Both the position numbers and the translations under genes were made by a program. DNA of 64,000 nucleotides, taken from NCBI GenBank assembly GCA_024403275.1, contig JAKSSD010000003.1, positions 1 to 64,000 on the forward strand. The letters run 5' to 3'. Every line of letters starts with the position of its first letter. Within the stretch, counting starts at the first letter, position 1. The notes beneath the pieces are model-generated. The model was not told the DNA's origin, did not search any database, and saw only the letters and a list, made by a program, of their open reading frames with translations. This document shows, one piece after another, positions 51,583 through 59,323 of the stretch. Source of the stretch: Lachnospiraceae bacterium (GTDB lineage: Bacteria > Bacillota > Clostridia > Lachnospirales > Lachnospiraceae).

Positions 51583-52528
51583 AAGAGTATTTATGTTCCC
51601 AGGACAGGGTTCACAGTATGTTGGTATGGGAAAAGAGTTCTATGAGAAGTATGAGACAGCTAAAAAGGTGTTTGATATGGCTTCAGAAATCACAGGACTT
51701 GATGTACCTGCACTTTGTTTTGAAGAAAACGATAAGATAAATATTACAGAGTATACACAGGTTTGTATGCTTACAGTCGAGGCAGCAATATTCGCAGTAC
51801 TTAAGGAAAAAGGCATTGAATATGACCTTACTGCAGGTTTGAGCCTCGGTGAATATGGTGCGCTTATAGCATCTGGCGCTATGACAATGGAAGAGGCATT
51901 CAAGGTTGTTAGAAAGCGTGGAATCTATATGCAAAATGCAGTTCCAGAAGGTGGCGGAATGTCAGCTATTATTGGACTTGATGCTGCTTCTATAGAAGAA
52001 ATCTGTGCAGAGGTTCAGGCAGCAGGATGTCAGGCAGAATTTGATAGTGCTTTACCTTATGTAGTGTCTGTTGCTAACTATAATAATCCAAAGCAGACAG
52101 TTATTACTGGTAGAAAAGATGCAGTAACTATTGCCGCAGACAAGTGCATGGAAAAGGGTGCATTAAAGGCAGTAGCACTTAATGTTAGTGGACCATTCCA
52201 TTCAGATCTTCTTAAGGGTGCTGGTGAACAACTTAAGGAAGCACTTGATGAGGTTTCAATTAATGAAATCAAGGTTCCATATATAGCAAACGTTAACGCT
52301 GCTTATGTTAAAAATAGTGATGAAGTTAAGGATTTGTTAATTAAACAGGTATCATCATCAGTTAGATGGACTCAGACAATGGAACTTATGATTGCTGATG
52401 GTATTGACGAGTTCGTAGAGATTGGACCAGGACGTACACTTACAGGCTTTATTAAGAAAATGGACAGATCTTTAAAGACAGTAAATATTGATACTTTAGA
52501 GGATTTTGAAAAGTATATTGAACAGTAA
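51575..52528 (+). CDS. fabD: Malonyl-CoA:ACP transacylase
   Basis: A 317-residue enzyme that loads malonyl groups onto ACP. GQGSQYVGMG is near residues 10-19, the nucleophile is in AGLSLGEYGAL (Leu in place of the more usual His before Ser), and the second catalytic His lies in NVSGPFHSDLL. The start at 51575 follows AAGGAG and overlaps fabZ. It supplies the extender unit, made from malonyl-CoA by the carboxyltransferase encoded downstream. Confidence 0.95.
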   Translation: MAKRVFMFPGQGSQYVGMGKEFYEKYETAKKVFDMASEITGLDVPALCFEENDKINITEYTQVCMLTVEAAIFAVLKEKGIEYDLTAGLSLGEYGALIASGAMTMEEAFKVVRKRGIYMQNAVPEGGGMSAIIGLDAASIEEICAEVQAAGCQAEFDSALPYVVSVANYNNPKQTVITGRKDAVTIAADKCMEKGALKAVALNVSGPFHSDLLKGAGEQLKEALDEVSINEIKVPYIANVNAAYVKNSDEVKDLLIKQVSSSVRWTQTMELMIADGIDEFVEIGPGRTLTGFIKKMDRSLKTVNIDTLEDFEKYIEQ

Positions 52529-52554
52529 TTCCTCAAAGAATTAAGGAGTAAATT

Positions 52555-54270
52555 ATGGGCTTATTTAATTTTGGAAAAAGTAATACAGCTACAGTAATTA
52601 AGAAAACAAGCGAAGCAGCTGCTACTCCAGCTACAGAATCAATCATTTGTCCTGAATGTAAAAGAGAGATATTTAAGGAAGAAGCTAAGAACCTTAAATA
52701 TGTTTGTTCAGGATGTAATTATTATTTCCGTGTTCGTGTTAAAAACAGAATAAAAATGGTTGTAGATGAGAACTCATTTGAATCATGGTTTGAGGGAATG
52801 CAGACTGAAAATCCACTTAATTTCCCTGGTTACGATGAGAAGATCGCAGATGTCAAAGAAAAGACTAAGCTTACAGAAGGTGTTATGGTAGGAAAGGCTC
52901 TTTTGAGAGGCGTTCCAGTTGTTATTGGATGTATCGATTCACGATTCCTTATGGGAAGCATGGGACATGTAGTAGGAGAGAGAATTACTGCTGCAGTTGA
53001 GAGAGCTACACAAGAAAAGATGCCAGTTATTCTTTTCTGCTGTTCTGGTGGTGCCAGAATGCAGGAAGGTATTGTTTCACTTATGCAGATGGCGAAGACT
53101 AGTGCTGCATTAAAGAAACATTCAGAAGCAGGACAGTTATACATTTCAGTATTAACTGATCCAACAACAGGCGGTGTAACTGCTTCATTTGCCATGCTTG
53201 GTGATATTATTCTTGCAGAACCTAAGGCTCTTATCGGATTCGCAGGACCAAGAGTTATTGAGCAGACAATTGGTCAGAAGCTCCCAGAAGGTTTCCAGAG
53301 AGCAGAGTTTCAGTTAGAGCATGGTTTTGTTGATGCAATTGTTGAAAGAGACAGATTAAGAGATACACTTGCAAAGATTGTAAAGATGCATAAATCAGGA
53401 GAAGGATGCGCTAATTTTGATCCAGCTCTTGATAAGGTTAAATATGATGCTACTGAACTTATGAAGGAGAGAGCAGTTAAGAGCAAGCCTCTCAATGTAT
53501 GGGATAAGGTTTGTGCAGCCAGACAGCTTTTCAGACTTCAGTCAGAGGATTATATTGGCAAGATTTTTGATGATTTCATCGAACTTCATGGTGACAGATA
53601 TTTCAGAGATGATCCAGCTATTATGGGTGGTATAGGTTTCCTTGATGGACAGCCAGTTACAGTTATTGGTGTTAATAAAGGCCGTGATTTTGAAGACTGC
53701 AAGAAGCATAACTATGGTATGCCTTCACCAGAAGGATATCGTAAGGCATTAAGACTTATGAAGCAGGCTGAGAAATTCCACAGACCTATTGTAACCTTTG
53801 TTAACACATCAGGTGCTTATCCAGGACTTGAGGCAGAGCAGAATGGTCAGGGTGAAGCAATCGCTCGTAACTTATTTGAAATGGCAGGACTTAAGACTCC
53901 AATCCTTTCTATTATGATTGGTGAAGGTGGAAGTGGTGGAGCGCTTGCACTTGCTGTAGGTAATGAAGTATGGATGGAAGAAAATGCAACATATTGTATT
54001 CTTTCTCCAGAAGGCTTCTCATCAATTCTTTGGAAAGATTCTTCTAGAGCAGAAGAAGCTGCAAATGTAATGAAGATTACAGCAGAAGACCTTAAAGAGC
54101 TTGAAATTGTAGAAGAGATTATTCCAGAATACGGAATGGCAGATGAGAATGCACTTACTTCTATTTCAAATTATATGAAAGGTCATATGAAAGATTTCTT
54201 TAGAAAGATGGATAAGTTTACTCCAGAAGAAATCGCGGAGCAAAGATACGAAAGATTTAGAAAATTCTAA
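52555..54270 (+). CDS. accDA: Fused acetyl-CoA carboxylase carboxyltransferase (AccD-AccA)
   Basis: A 571-residue fusion of the two carboxyltransferase subunits, normally separate genes. Residues 1 to about 285 are AccD, with a zinc ribbon (Cys32, Cys35, Cys51, Cys54) and the [12 protein letters not shown] oxyanion region. Residues about 300-571 are AccA ([30 protein letters not shown]). It moves the carboxyl group from biotin carrier to acetyl-CoA. Biotin carrier and biotin carboxylase genes (accB, accC) are not in the window, so it must use partners made elsewhere. It ends the operon. Confidence 0.93.
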   Translation: MGLFNFGKSNTATVIKKTSEAAATPATESIICPECKREIFKEEAKNLKYVCSGCNYYFRVRVKNRIKMVVDENSFESWFEGMQTENPLNFPGYDEKIADVKEKTKLTEGVMVGKALLRGVPVVIGCIDSRFLMGSMGHVVGERITAAVERATQEKMPVILFCCSGGARMQEGIVSLMQMAKTSAALKKHSEAGQLYISVLTDPTTGGVTASFAMLGDIILAEPKALIGFAGPRVIEQTIGQKLPEGFQRAEFQLEHGFVDAIVERDRLRDTLAKIVKMHKSGEGCANFDPALDKVKYDATELMKERAVKSKPLNVWDKVCAARQLFRLQSEDYIGKIFDDFIELHGDRYFRDDPAIMGGIGFLDGQPVTVIGVNKGRDFEDCKKHNYGMPSPEGYRKALRLMKQAEKFHRPIVTFVNTSGAYPGLEAEQNGQGEAIARNLFEMAGLKTPILSIMIGEGGSGGALALAVGNEVWMEENATYCILSPEGFSSILWKDSSRAEEAANVMKITAEDLKELEIVEEIIPEYGMADENALTSISNYMKGHMKDFFRKMDKFTPEEIAEQRYERFRKF

Positions 54271-54380
54271 AATACGAGATGCAAAAGACACAAATATGCG
54301 GACGCAAAGCTAGAAATCTAAGGCAATTATTGTATAGTGGAGTGCAATAATGTAAACCTAGAATAGTTGTTATGGTGGTT

Positions 54381-54413
54381 AGGCTGCAGTTATTATTAAC
54401 TGCGGCCTTTTTT
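54381..54413 (+). terminator. Rho-independent terminator of the type II synthase operon
   Basis: AGGCTGCAGTTA pairs with TAACTGCGGCCT (one G-T pair, loop TTAT), followed by seven T. Confidence 0.92.
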
Positions 54414-54416
54414 AGT

Positions 54417-54445
54417 TTGACAAAAGATAGTCTCAATGTTAACAT
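54417..54445 (+). promoter_or_regulatory. Promoter of the propeller lipoprotein gene
   Basis: TTGACA, 17-base spacer, TAACAT, with TG one base before the -10. It starts just after the preceding terminator. Confidence 0.75.
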
Positions 54446-54480
54446 TTCCTTTGTGTAAAATGAATTTAAGGAGAAAATAA

Positions 54481-55575
54481 ATGAAAAAGTATAGTAGATT
54501 ATTACTAGCTATTTGTTCAATGCTACTATTGGTTGGATGTACTATTTCCGGTACACCTGCAATTGATGAAGGTGACATCGTTATTCCACAGGCAGATCCT
54601 GTTAAAACACAGGGAAATAACAATCAGGCAGATCCAGAAATTGAGGGAGAGAAGCCTGAGAATAATACACCAGAAGTTACATATGACACATGGGCTGTAA
54701 TGGTTAAGGTTGTGAATAACGAAGAGGAAGCGACTGAGCACGCACTTATATATGGAGTAGATGAGGATTGGAATACTCTTTGGGAGTATGAGACTCCAGA
54801 ACAGTATGTTGGTCAGTATAATGGAATCTGTGATATGTATAGTCAGGAGAATGGATATTATGTTTTTGCAGATTCTTCTGTATATTGCATCAATGAAACA
54901 ACAGGACAGCCTAACTGGATTTGCAAACTTCCACATCCGATGACAGGTGTAGTTCCTGCTTTTGATAACGAGGGCAATTTGTATATTATCGGACCAGAAA
55001 CAACAGAGATGTTTGGCGTGAATAAAAATGGTGAAATATCATATCACATTGATGAGATTTATTTCAATTCAGAAGCACCTTACTGGGCATCATATATGGA
55101 GATTGTTGACGGATTTGCAGTTATTACATTCGATAGCGATGAAGTTGTTAGAACTATTAATCTTGAAACAGGTTCAGAAGATGTTTTTGAAGTGGATTTG
55201 AGCATTTTTACTGGTAACTGGGAACAGATAAGTCATGAAATAGAGGGAGATCGTACTGAAGGTGAAGCAATGAGTGCATTCCTTAGCTTTTATATGGAAG
55301 ACGATTATTACATTTCCGTAGGAATTGGACAGAAATATTCAGATGAAATGGATTATTATTTTGATATGATGCCAACAATTATTCCTGGATATTTATATAA
55401 TTCATTTGAACCATCAGATGCAGGTACTTTTTATATTTCTTTCAGAGGCGCAGATAATGTTTATTTTGATGCTGCTATAGATTCTAATGATCAACTTGTG
55501 GTATTCTATTATCATGATTGGGAGGATTATGAATATCCTTCTGTTTCGGTTTATGAATATAAACGTATAAACTAA
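54481..55575 (+). CDS. Lipoprotein with PQQ-like beta-propeller repeats
   Basis: A 364-residue lipoprotein (lipobox LVGC, Cys20). After a flexible linker (ADPVK, GEKPE) the body has repeats of short strands with Trp/Tyr and Gly/Asn turns, such as DEDWNTLWEYETPE, NETTGQPNWICKL and NKNGEISYHID, which look like PQQ-binding-like propeller blades. Such domains often bind proteins or sugars rather than PQQ. The function is unknown. AAGGAG is 6 bases before the ATG, and cyclophilin follows after 19 bases. The linker resembles that of the lipoproteins at 28660 and 29899. Confidence 0.85.
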   Translation: MKKYSRLLLAICSMLLLVGCTISGTPAIDEGDIVIPQADPVKTQGNNNQADPEIEGEKPENNTPEVTYDTWAVMVKVVNNEEEATEHALIYGVDEDWNTLWEYETPEQYVGQYNGICDMYSQENGYYVFADSSVYCINETTGQPNWICKLPHPMTGVVPAFDNEGNLYIIGPETTEMFGVNKNGEISYHIDEIYFNSEAPYWASYMEIVDGFAVITFDSDEVVRTINLETGSEDVFEVDLSIFTGNWEQISHEIEGDRTEGEAMSAFLSFYMEDDYYISVGIGQKYSDEMDYYFDMMPTIIPGYLYNSFEPSDAGTFYISFRGADNVYFDAAIDSNDQLVVFYYHDWEDYEYPSVSVYEYKRIN

Positions 55576-55594
55576 TTTAAAGGAGAAAATTATA

Positions 55595-56125
55595 ATGGCA
55601 CAGAATCCAATTGTAACAATCACAATGGAAAATGGGGATGTAATCAAGGCAGAGCTTTATCCTGAAATTGCTCCGGAATCAGTTAATAATTTTATTTCAC
55701 TTATTAACAAGGGCTACTATGATGGAATTGGTTTCCATCGTGTAATTAATGGATTTATGATTCAGGGCGGATGTCCTATAGGAAACGGAACAGGCGGCCC
55801 AGGTTATTGTATTAAGGGAGAGTTCTCTGCTAATGGATTTGAGAATAATCTACTTCATACAGAAGGTATTTTATCAATGGCGAGAACAATGATTCCTGAT
55901 TCAGCAGGAAGCCAGTTCTTTATTATGCATAAGACTTCTCCACATCTTGATGGACAGTATGCAGCATTCGGTAAAGTTACAGAAGGTATGGATGTTGTAA
56001 ATGCTATTGCTGAGTGCGATACAAATCCATTTAATGACAGACCAATTAAGCCACAGATTATGGCTAAAGTAACAGTTGATACTTTCGGGGTAGAGTACCC
56101 TGAACCAAATAAATTATCTGAATAA
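55595..56125 (+). CDS. Cyclophilin-type peptidyl-prolyl cis-trans isomerase
   Basis: A 176-residue cytoplasmic rotamase. The family blocks GYYDGIGFHRVINGFMIQGG, NGTGGPGY, SAGSQFFIMHKTSPHLDGQY and AFGKVTEGMDVV are all present. There is no signal peptide. It begins 19 bases after the propeller lipoprotein and may be co-transcribed with it. A terminator-like region with repeats follows. Confidence 0.96.
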   Translation: MAQNPIVTITMENGDVIKAELYPEIAPESVNNFISLINKGYYDGIGFHRVINGFMIQGGCPIGNGTGGPGYCIKGEFSANGFENNLLHTEGILSMARTMIPDSAGSQFFIMHKTSPHLDGQYAAFGKVTEGMDVVNAIAECDTNPFNDRPIKPQIMAKVTVDTFGVEYPEPNKLSE

Positions 56126-56172
56126 GTGATAAAAAAGTATTATTCATAATTTGTTCATATATTAATTACAAA

Positions 56173-56211
56173 TTGTTAATTTACATAACATTATTTGTTA
56201 ATTATGTAACA
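56173..56211. repeat. Direct and inverted repeats downstream of cyclophilin
   Basis: TTGTTAATTTACATAACA (56173-56190) is repeated as TTGTTAATTATGTAACA (56195-56211), and within it TTACATAA (56181) is an exact inverted match of TTATGTAA (56202). This is an AT-rich operator-like cluster. Confidence 0.45.
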
Positions 56212-56291
56212 GTATAATACTAATCATAGAAAACAAACAATCATGCATAAATTATACTAAATAATACTTATGTCACAGTTTTTCAGATCTA

Positions 56292-56346
56292 ATGCCCGAA
56301 TACCTATTAGGTAGTCGGGCATCCTCCTTTTATGGGGGATTTTTTT
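56292..56346 (+). terminator. Two overlapping hairpins ending in a T-run
   Basis: ATGCCCGAATACCTA/TAGGTAGTCGGGCAT is a 15-base-pair stem with one mismatch. The second stem ATCCTCC/GGGGGAT (one G-T pair) overlaps its last two bases and is followed by seven T. Only one can form fully at a time at the overlap, so it may act as a terminator/antiterminator pair. Confidence 0.75.
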
Positions 56347-56423
56347 ATGGGTGGAGTCATTGACCAAAAGGAAAATATAGATTATACTTTCTAATGATAA
56401 ACGAATACGGAGGTAGATTAATC

Positions 56424-56612
56424 ATGGCAGAATTCACAAAAGACATGACAATCGGTGAGATTTTGAAAAAAGATCCTAATGCAGCTCCAATTTTAATGAG
56501 CGCAGGAATGCATTGTGTTGGATGTCCTTCAGCACAGGGTGAAACACTTGAAGAAGCAGCAATGGTACATGGAATTGACCTTGAAGCTTTAGTATATGCA
56601 TTAAATAAGTAG
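56424..56612 (+). CDS. DUF1858 domain protein
   Basis: A 62-residue protein: the DUF1858 domain ([20 protein letters not shown], then [19 protein letters not shown]) that often accompanies hybrid-cluster and RIC-type iron-sulphur proteins. The CxxC lies at about residues 32-35. It may bind metal or a cluster. ATG 56424 is used because GGAGGT lies 9 bases before it. It is flanked by terminators on both sides, so it is transcribed alone. Confidence 0.88.
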   Translation: MAEFTKDMTIGEILKKDPNAAPILMSAGMHCVGCPSAQGETLEEAAMVHGIDLEALVYALNK

Positions 56613-56620
56613 AATAAAGG

Positions 56621-56653
56621 AACTGACCAATTGAAAATTTGGTCAGTTTTTTT
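56621..56653 (+). terminator. Rho-independent terminator of the DUF1858 gene
   Basis: AACTGACCAA pairs with TTGGTCAGTT (10 base pairs, 8-base loop), followed by seven T. Confidence 0.92.
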
Positions 56654-56665
56654 ACATGAGGAATT

Positions 56666-58006
56666 ATGGACAAAGAGAAGAATTTCTATGTTAAATTATT
56701 AAAACTTACAGCACCTATTGCTTTTCAAGCACTAATGCTTTCCTTAGTAGCAGTTTCAGATGCGTTAATGCTTGGAAATGTTGAGCAGGATTCTATGACA
56801 GCAGTATCGTTGGCTACACAGATTCAGTTTGTTCAGAATATTGTTTTGTTTACAGTCACAACATCAACATCGATTCTTGGAGCTCAATACTGGGGTAAGG
56901 AAGACAAAGCTTCTGTAAGAGATATTTTATGCATAGGTCTTAGATTTAGTCTTGTTATTTCTCTAGTGACATTTTTAGGATGTGAGTTTTTCCCGAGATA
57001 CTTAATGCTGGCTTTTACCAATGAAGAGGTTTTGATAAATATTGGCATTGGATATCTTAAGTTAGCGGGTTGGTCATATTTGATTACTGGTATTAGTCAG
57101 CTTTATCTGACAGTAATGAAGGTAAGTAACCATGTTGTAATGTGTGCGACTATTTCATCTACAGCAGTGGTGCTTAATATAATATTTAATGCGATTTTGA
57201 TTTACGGTATGTTTGGCCTTAAACCGATGGGAGTTGAAGGCGCAGCTTTGGCTACACTTTTGTCAAGAGTAGCAGAATTTGTATGGGTTGTTGCTTTATC
57301 TTTTGGGAAAGATTATATAAGACCATCCTTCAAAGGCCTTATAAGCTGGAATAAACTTCTTTTAAAAGATTTCATTAAATGTGCGCTTCCACTACTTGGA
57401 GCTAATCTATTCTGGGGAATAGGATTTACCTCATACACTTCATTTATGGGACACCTTGGAAAAGATGCGGGAGCTGCTAATTCAGTAACCGCAGTAATTA
57501 GAGATATGGTTTGCTGCTTCTGTGATGGAATTAGTGCAGGAGCTGGAATTATGGTTGGAAACGAACTGGGAGCGGGTAACCTTGAAAAAGGAAAGTTGTA
57601 TGGCAAGAGAATTGCAGTAATTGCATTTATATGTGGATTTATCTGCATGCTTATGATGTTTGCCCTGTCTCCTCTTGTTGTTCATTTGGTTAAACTTACG
57701 CCGCAGGCGGCAACATATCTTCGTGGAATGATGATAGTAATGGCTATTTATATGATAGGAAGATGTGTAAATACTATAGTTATAAATGGTATATTCTCAG
57801 CAGGCGGAGATACGATGTTTGATTTTTACAGTTTAGCAGTTTGCATGTGGGGAGTTGCGATTCCACTGGCAGCACTTGGAACCTATGTATTCCATTTCCC
57901 TGTTGTATTAGTGTATGCATTTACTTGCCTTGACGAGGTAGGGAAAATACCATGGGTTATGCACCATTTCAGAAAATATAAATGGGTTAAAGATTTGACG
58001 AGATAA
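56666..58006 (+). CDS. MATE-family efflux transporter
   Basis: A 446-residue membrane protein with twelve hydrophobic helices, the length and pattern of MATE/NorM-like proteins. The two-half symmetry is clear: LLKLTAPIAFQALMLSLVAVSDALML in the first half and LLKDFIKCALPLLGANLFWGIGF in the second. It would expel cationic compounds using a sodium or proton gradient. AUGAGG lies upstream of the start. It begins right after the DUF1858 terminator. The physiological substrate is unknown. Confidence 0.93.
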   Translation: MDKEKNFYVKLLKLTAPIAFQALMLSLVAVSDALMLGNVEQDSMTAVSLATQIQFVQNIVLFTVTTSTSILGAQYWGKEDKASVRDILCIGLRFSLVISLVTFLGCEFFPRYLMLAFTNEEVLINIGIGYLKLAGWSYLITGISQLYLTVMKVSNHVVMCATISSTAVVLNIIFNAILIYGMFGLKPMGVEGAALATLLSRVAEFVWVVALSFGKDYIRPSFKGLISWNKLLLKDFIKCALPLLGANLFWGIGFTSYTSFMGHLGKDAGAANSVTAVIRDMVCCFCDGISAGAGIMVGNELGAGNLEKGKLYGKRIAVIAFICGFICMLMMFALSPLVVHLVKLTPQAATYLRGMMIVMAIYMIGRCVNTIVINGIFSAGGDTMFDFYSLAVCMWGVAIPLAALGTYVFHFPVVLVYAFTCLDEVGKIPWVMHHFRKYKWVKDLTR

Positions 58007-58069
58007 TAAGTATAAATATAATTTGTCCCCATAAAGACTAAAAAATGTCAGTTTGTTTTATTTAGAAAA

Positions 58070-58109
58070 CATAAAAAATAGACCAGGAGCAATAAAAAAC
58101 TCCTGGTCT
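58070..58109 (-). terminator. Rho-independent terminator of mecA
   Basis: AGACCAGGAG pairs with CTCCTGGTCT (10 base pairs, 10-base loop). On the reverse strand it is followed by TATTTTTTATG, so it terminates mecA transcription. Confidence 0.9.
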
Positions 58110-58131
58110 TAATGCTTATAGATGATTTATA

Positions 58132-58839
58132 TTAGCCGATTGATTCGATAGCGTTGTCTGTAGCAAGCGCTCTAGCGTGCTCAGCAAGGTATGAATCAAA
58201 GAATTTGTCATTTTCAAGATTAGAACCAAATTCGAGAAGTGAGATACAGTTCTGTCGGAAATTATCATCAGCACCTTCGTTAGCCTCAAGCTTGAGATAA
58301 TATACATGCTTTGCATCGTCGAAGTAGAGTGAACTCTTGTGATTGTATGTAGGCTTTAAAGCCTTGCATGCATCGATTAAATCCCTGACGTTATCGAAAG
58401 AGAAGATAATCGGTCCAGACTCAGCGAATACAGGGTTCTCTTTCTGGGGAAGTTCTTCAATCTCCGCATTTGGGAAGATGGCGTTAAGAAGATTCCTAAA
58501 ACTCTCTGATAAATCACTAGATTCTGTTGTAGGATTCTGCATCTTCTTGTAAACCATAGGTGAGAAATGAGAATAAGAAGGATTAAGTTCTTCAGGCTCC
58601 TCAACCTTGGTCAAGAAAAGAACAGCAGAAGTTCTAAGTGGAATTACATCAATCTTGAGAGGTACATTGTTAGCTTCGAAACCAAAGTTCTTGCCCGCAA
58701 TGCTAATAACTTCTGCGAAAAGCTTACGAATCTCTGTTGAGTTGTAAGACATCTCTCTTAAATTGAGGTGACGTTCTTCCAAATCCTGCTGGGTTAATAT
58801 GCACTTTATTTGATTGTCATTAATCTTGTTAATCTTCAT
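58132..58839 (-). CDS. mecA: MecA-type adaptor protein
   Basis: A 235-residue adaptor that delivers substrates to the ClpC protease (in Bacillus subtilis, ComK). The N-terminal signature MKINKINDNQIKCILTQQDL and the LREMSYNSTEIRKLF block are those of MecA, and the C-terminal half carries the ClpC-binding fold. The start is placed at the ATG complementary to 58837-58839 with GAGG upstream. It has its own promoter and is divergent from the GH18 gene. In Lachnospiraceae the adaptor's main target is not known. Confidence 0.9.
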   Translation of the reverse strand: MKINKINDNQIKCILTQQDLEERHLNLREMSYNSTEIRKLFAEVISIAGKNFGFEANNVPLKIDVIPLRTSAVLFLTKVEEPEELNPSYSHFSPMVYKKMQNPTTESSDLSESFRNLLNAIFPNAEIEELPQKENPVFAESGPIIFSFDNVRDLIDACKALKPTYNHKSSLYFDDAKHVYYLKLEANEGADDNFRQNCISLLEFGSNLENDKFFDSYLAEHARALATDNAIESIG

Positions 58840-58870
58840 ATATGCCTCGTGCAAATTAAATCTTTTTAAT

Positions 58871-58899
58871 ATTTTATCATATATCGTCAAGAATGGCAA
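58871..58899 (-). promoter_or_regulatory. Promoter of mecA
   Basis: On the reverse strand TTGCCA, 17-base spacer, TAAAAT, with TG one base before the -10. A leader of about 25 bases precedes mecA. Confidence 0.75.
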
Positions 58900-58951
58900 A
58901 ATAATTTATTGTGAGAATTTGTTGAAAATTAACAAAATATTAATAAAAGTA

Positions 58952-58980
58952 TTGTCAAATTGCATAAATTATACTATAAT
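58952..58980 (+). promoter_or_regulatory. Promoter of the long leader in front of the GH18 gene
   Basis: TTGTCA, 17-base spacer, and perfect TATAAT. Transcription should begin near 58987. The 16 bases TGCATAAATTATACTA within it recur exactly at 56244-56259. Confidence 0.8.
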
Positions 58981-58986
58981 TCACTT

Positions 58987-59130
58987 ACGTCAGGTGCTTC
59001 GATAATCCTGTACCAGGAAGGAGGCATCAGCTTTTATATGATTTCTTCCGCTGTTCTTGCGGAGGTCTTATAAGCATAGTGCAAATCGCACGAATAATTC
59101 CCAATAATAAATTTTAAGCAATTTTTTTGA
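58987..59130 (+). ncRNA. Candidate structured RNA (leader or independent small RNA)
   Basis: After the consensus promoter comes untranslated sequence with several possible stems: GGTGC/GCATC enclosing CCTG-TAC-CAGG (58992-59027), CTTCCGC/GCGGAGG (59046-59072) extended by GCTTTTATA/TATAAGC, and GTGC/GCAC (59080-59092). A T-run near 59124-59130 could end it, but no stable stem precedes that T-run. It does not match any riboswitch consensus I know. It may regulate the GH18 gene downstream or be a free RNA. Secondary structure judged by eye only. Confidence 0.4.
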
Positions 59131-59323
59131 CGGTATACTCGAACATCTGTCGAGCAGTCATTACTGATTCATACGCGTTTATTCATCACGTCCTTTTGGT
59201 ATCTGTGATTGTCCCTTTGGTTGTGATTAATCTATTGATAACGAATGCCAAATATGAAAAGGTAATGACTGCATTTATTTTTTTGTGTTATAATACATTT
59301 AAGTATGTAAAGGAGAATTATTT
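59131..59323 (+). other. Rest of the GH18 leader region
   Basis: Between the candidate RNA and the GH18 gene I see a CTCGA/TCGAG inverted repeat (59138-59154) and an extended -10 element TGTTATAAT (59286-59294), which could be a second promoter giving a short leader. A small frame with a TTG start lies here but has no ribosome site. Confidence 0.45.

Noticed and set aside
58995..59027. GGAAGGAGGCA segment that recalls the conserved loop of bacterial SRP RNA
   Set aside because: The 5' partner strand and the symmetric loop of SRP helix 8 are missing and the closing stems do not match; the resemblance is limited to about ten bases.
59134..59155. CGAACATCTGTCGAG as a second LexA box
   Set aside because: The right half reads GTCGAG instead of GTTCG, and the site is not positioned on a credible promoter.
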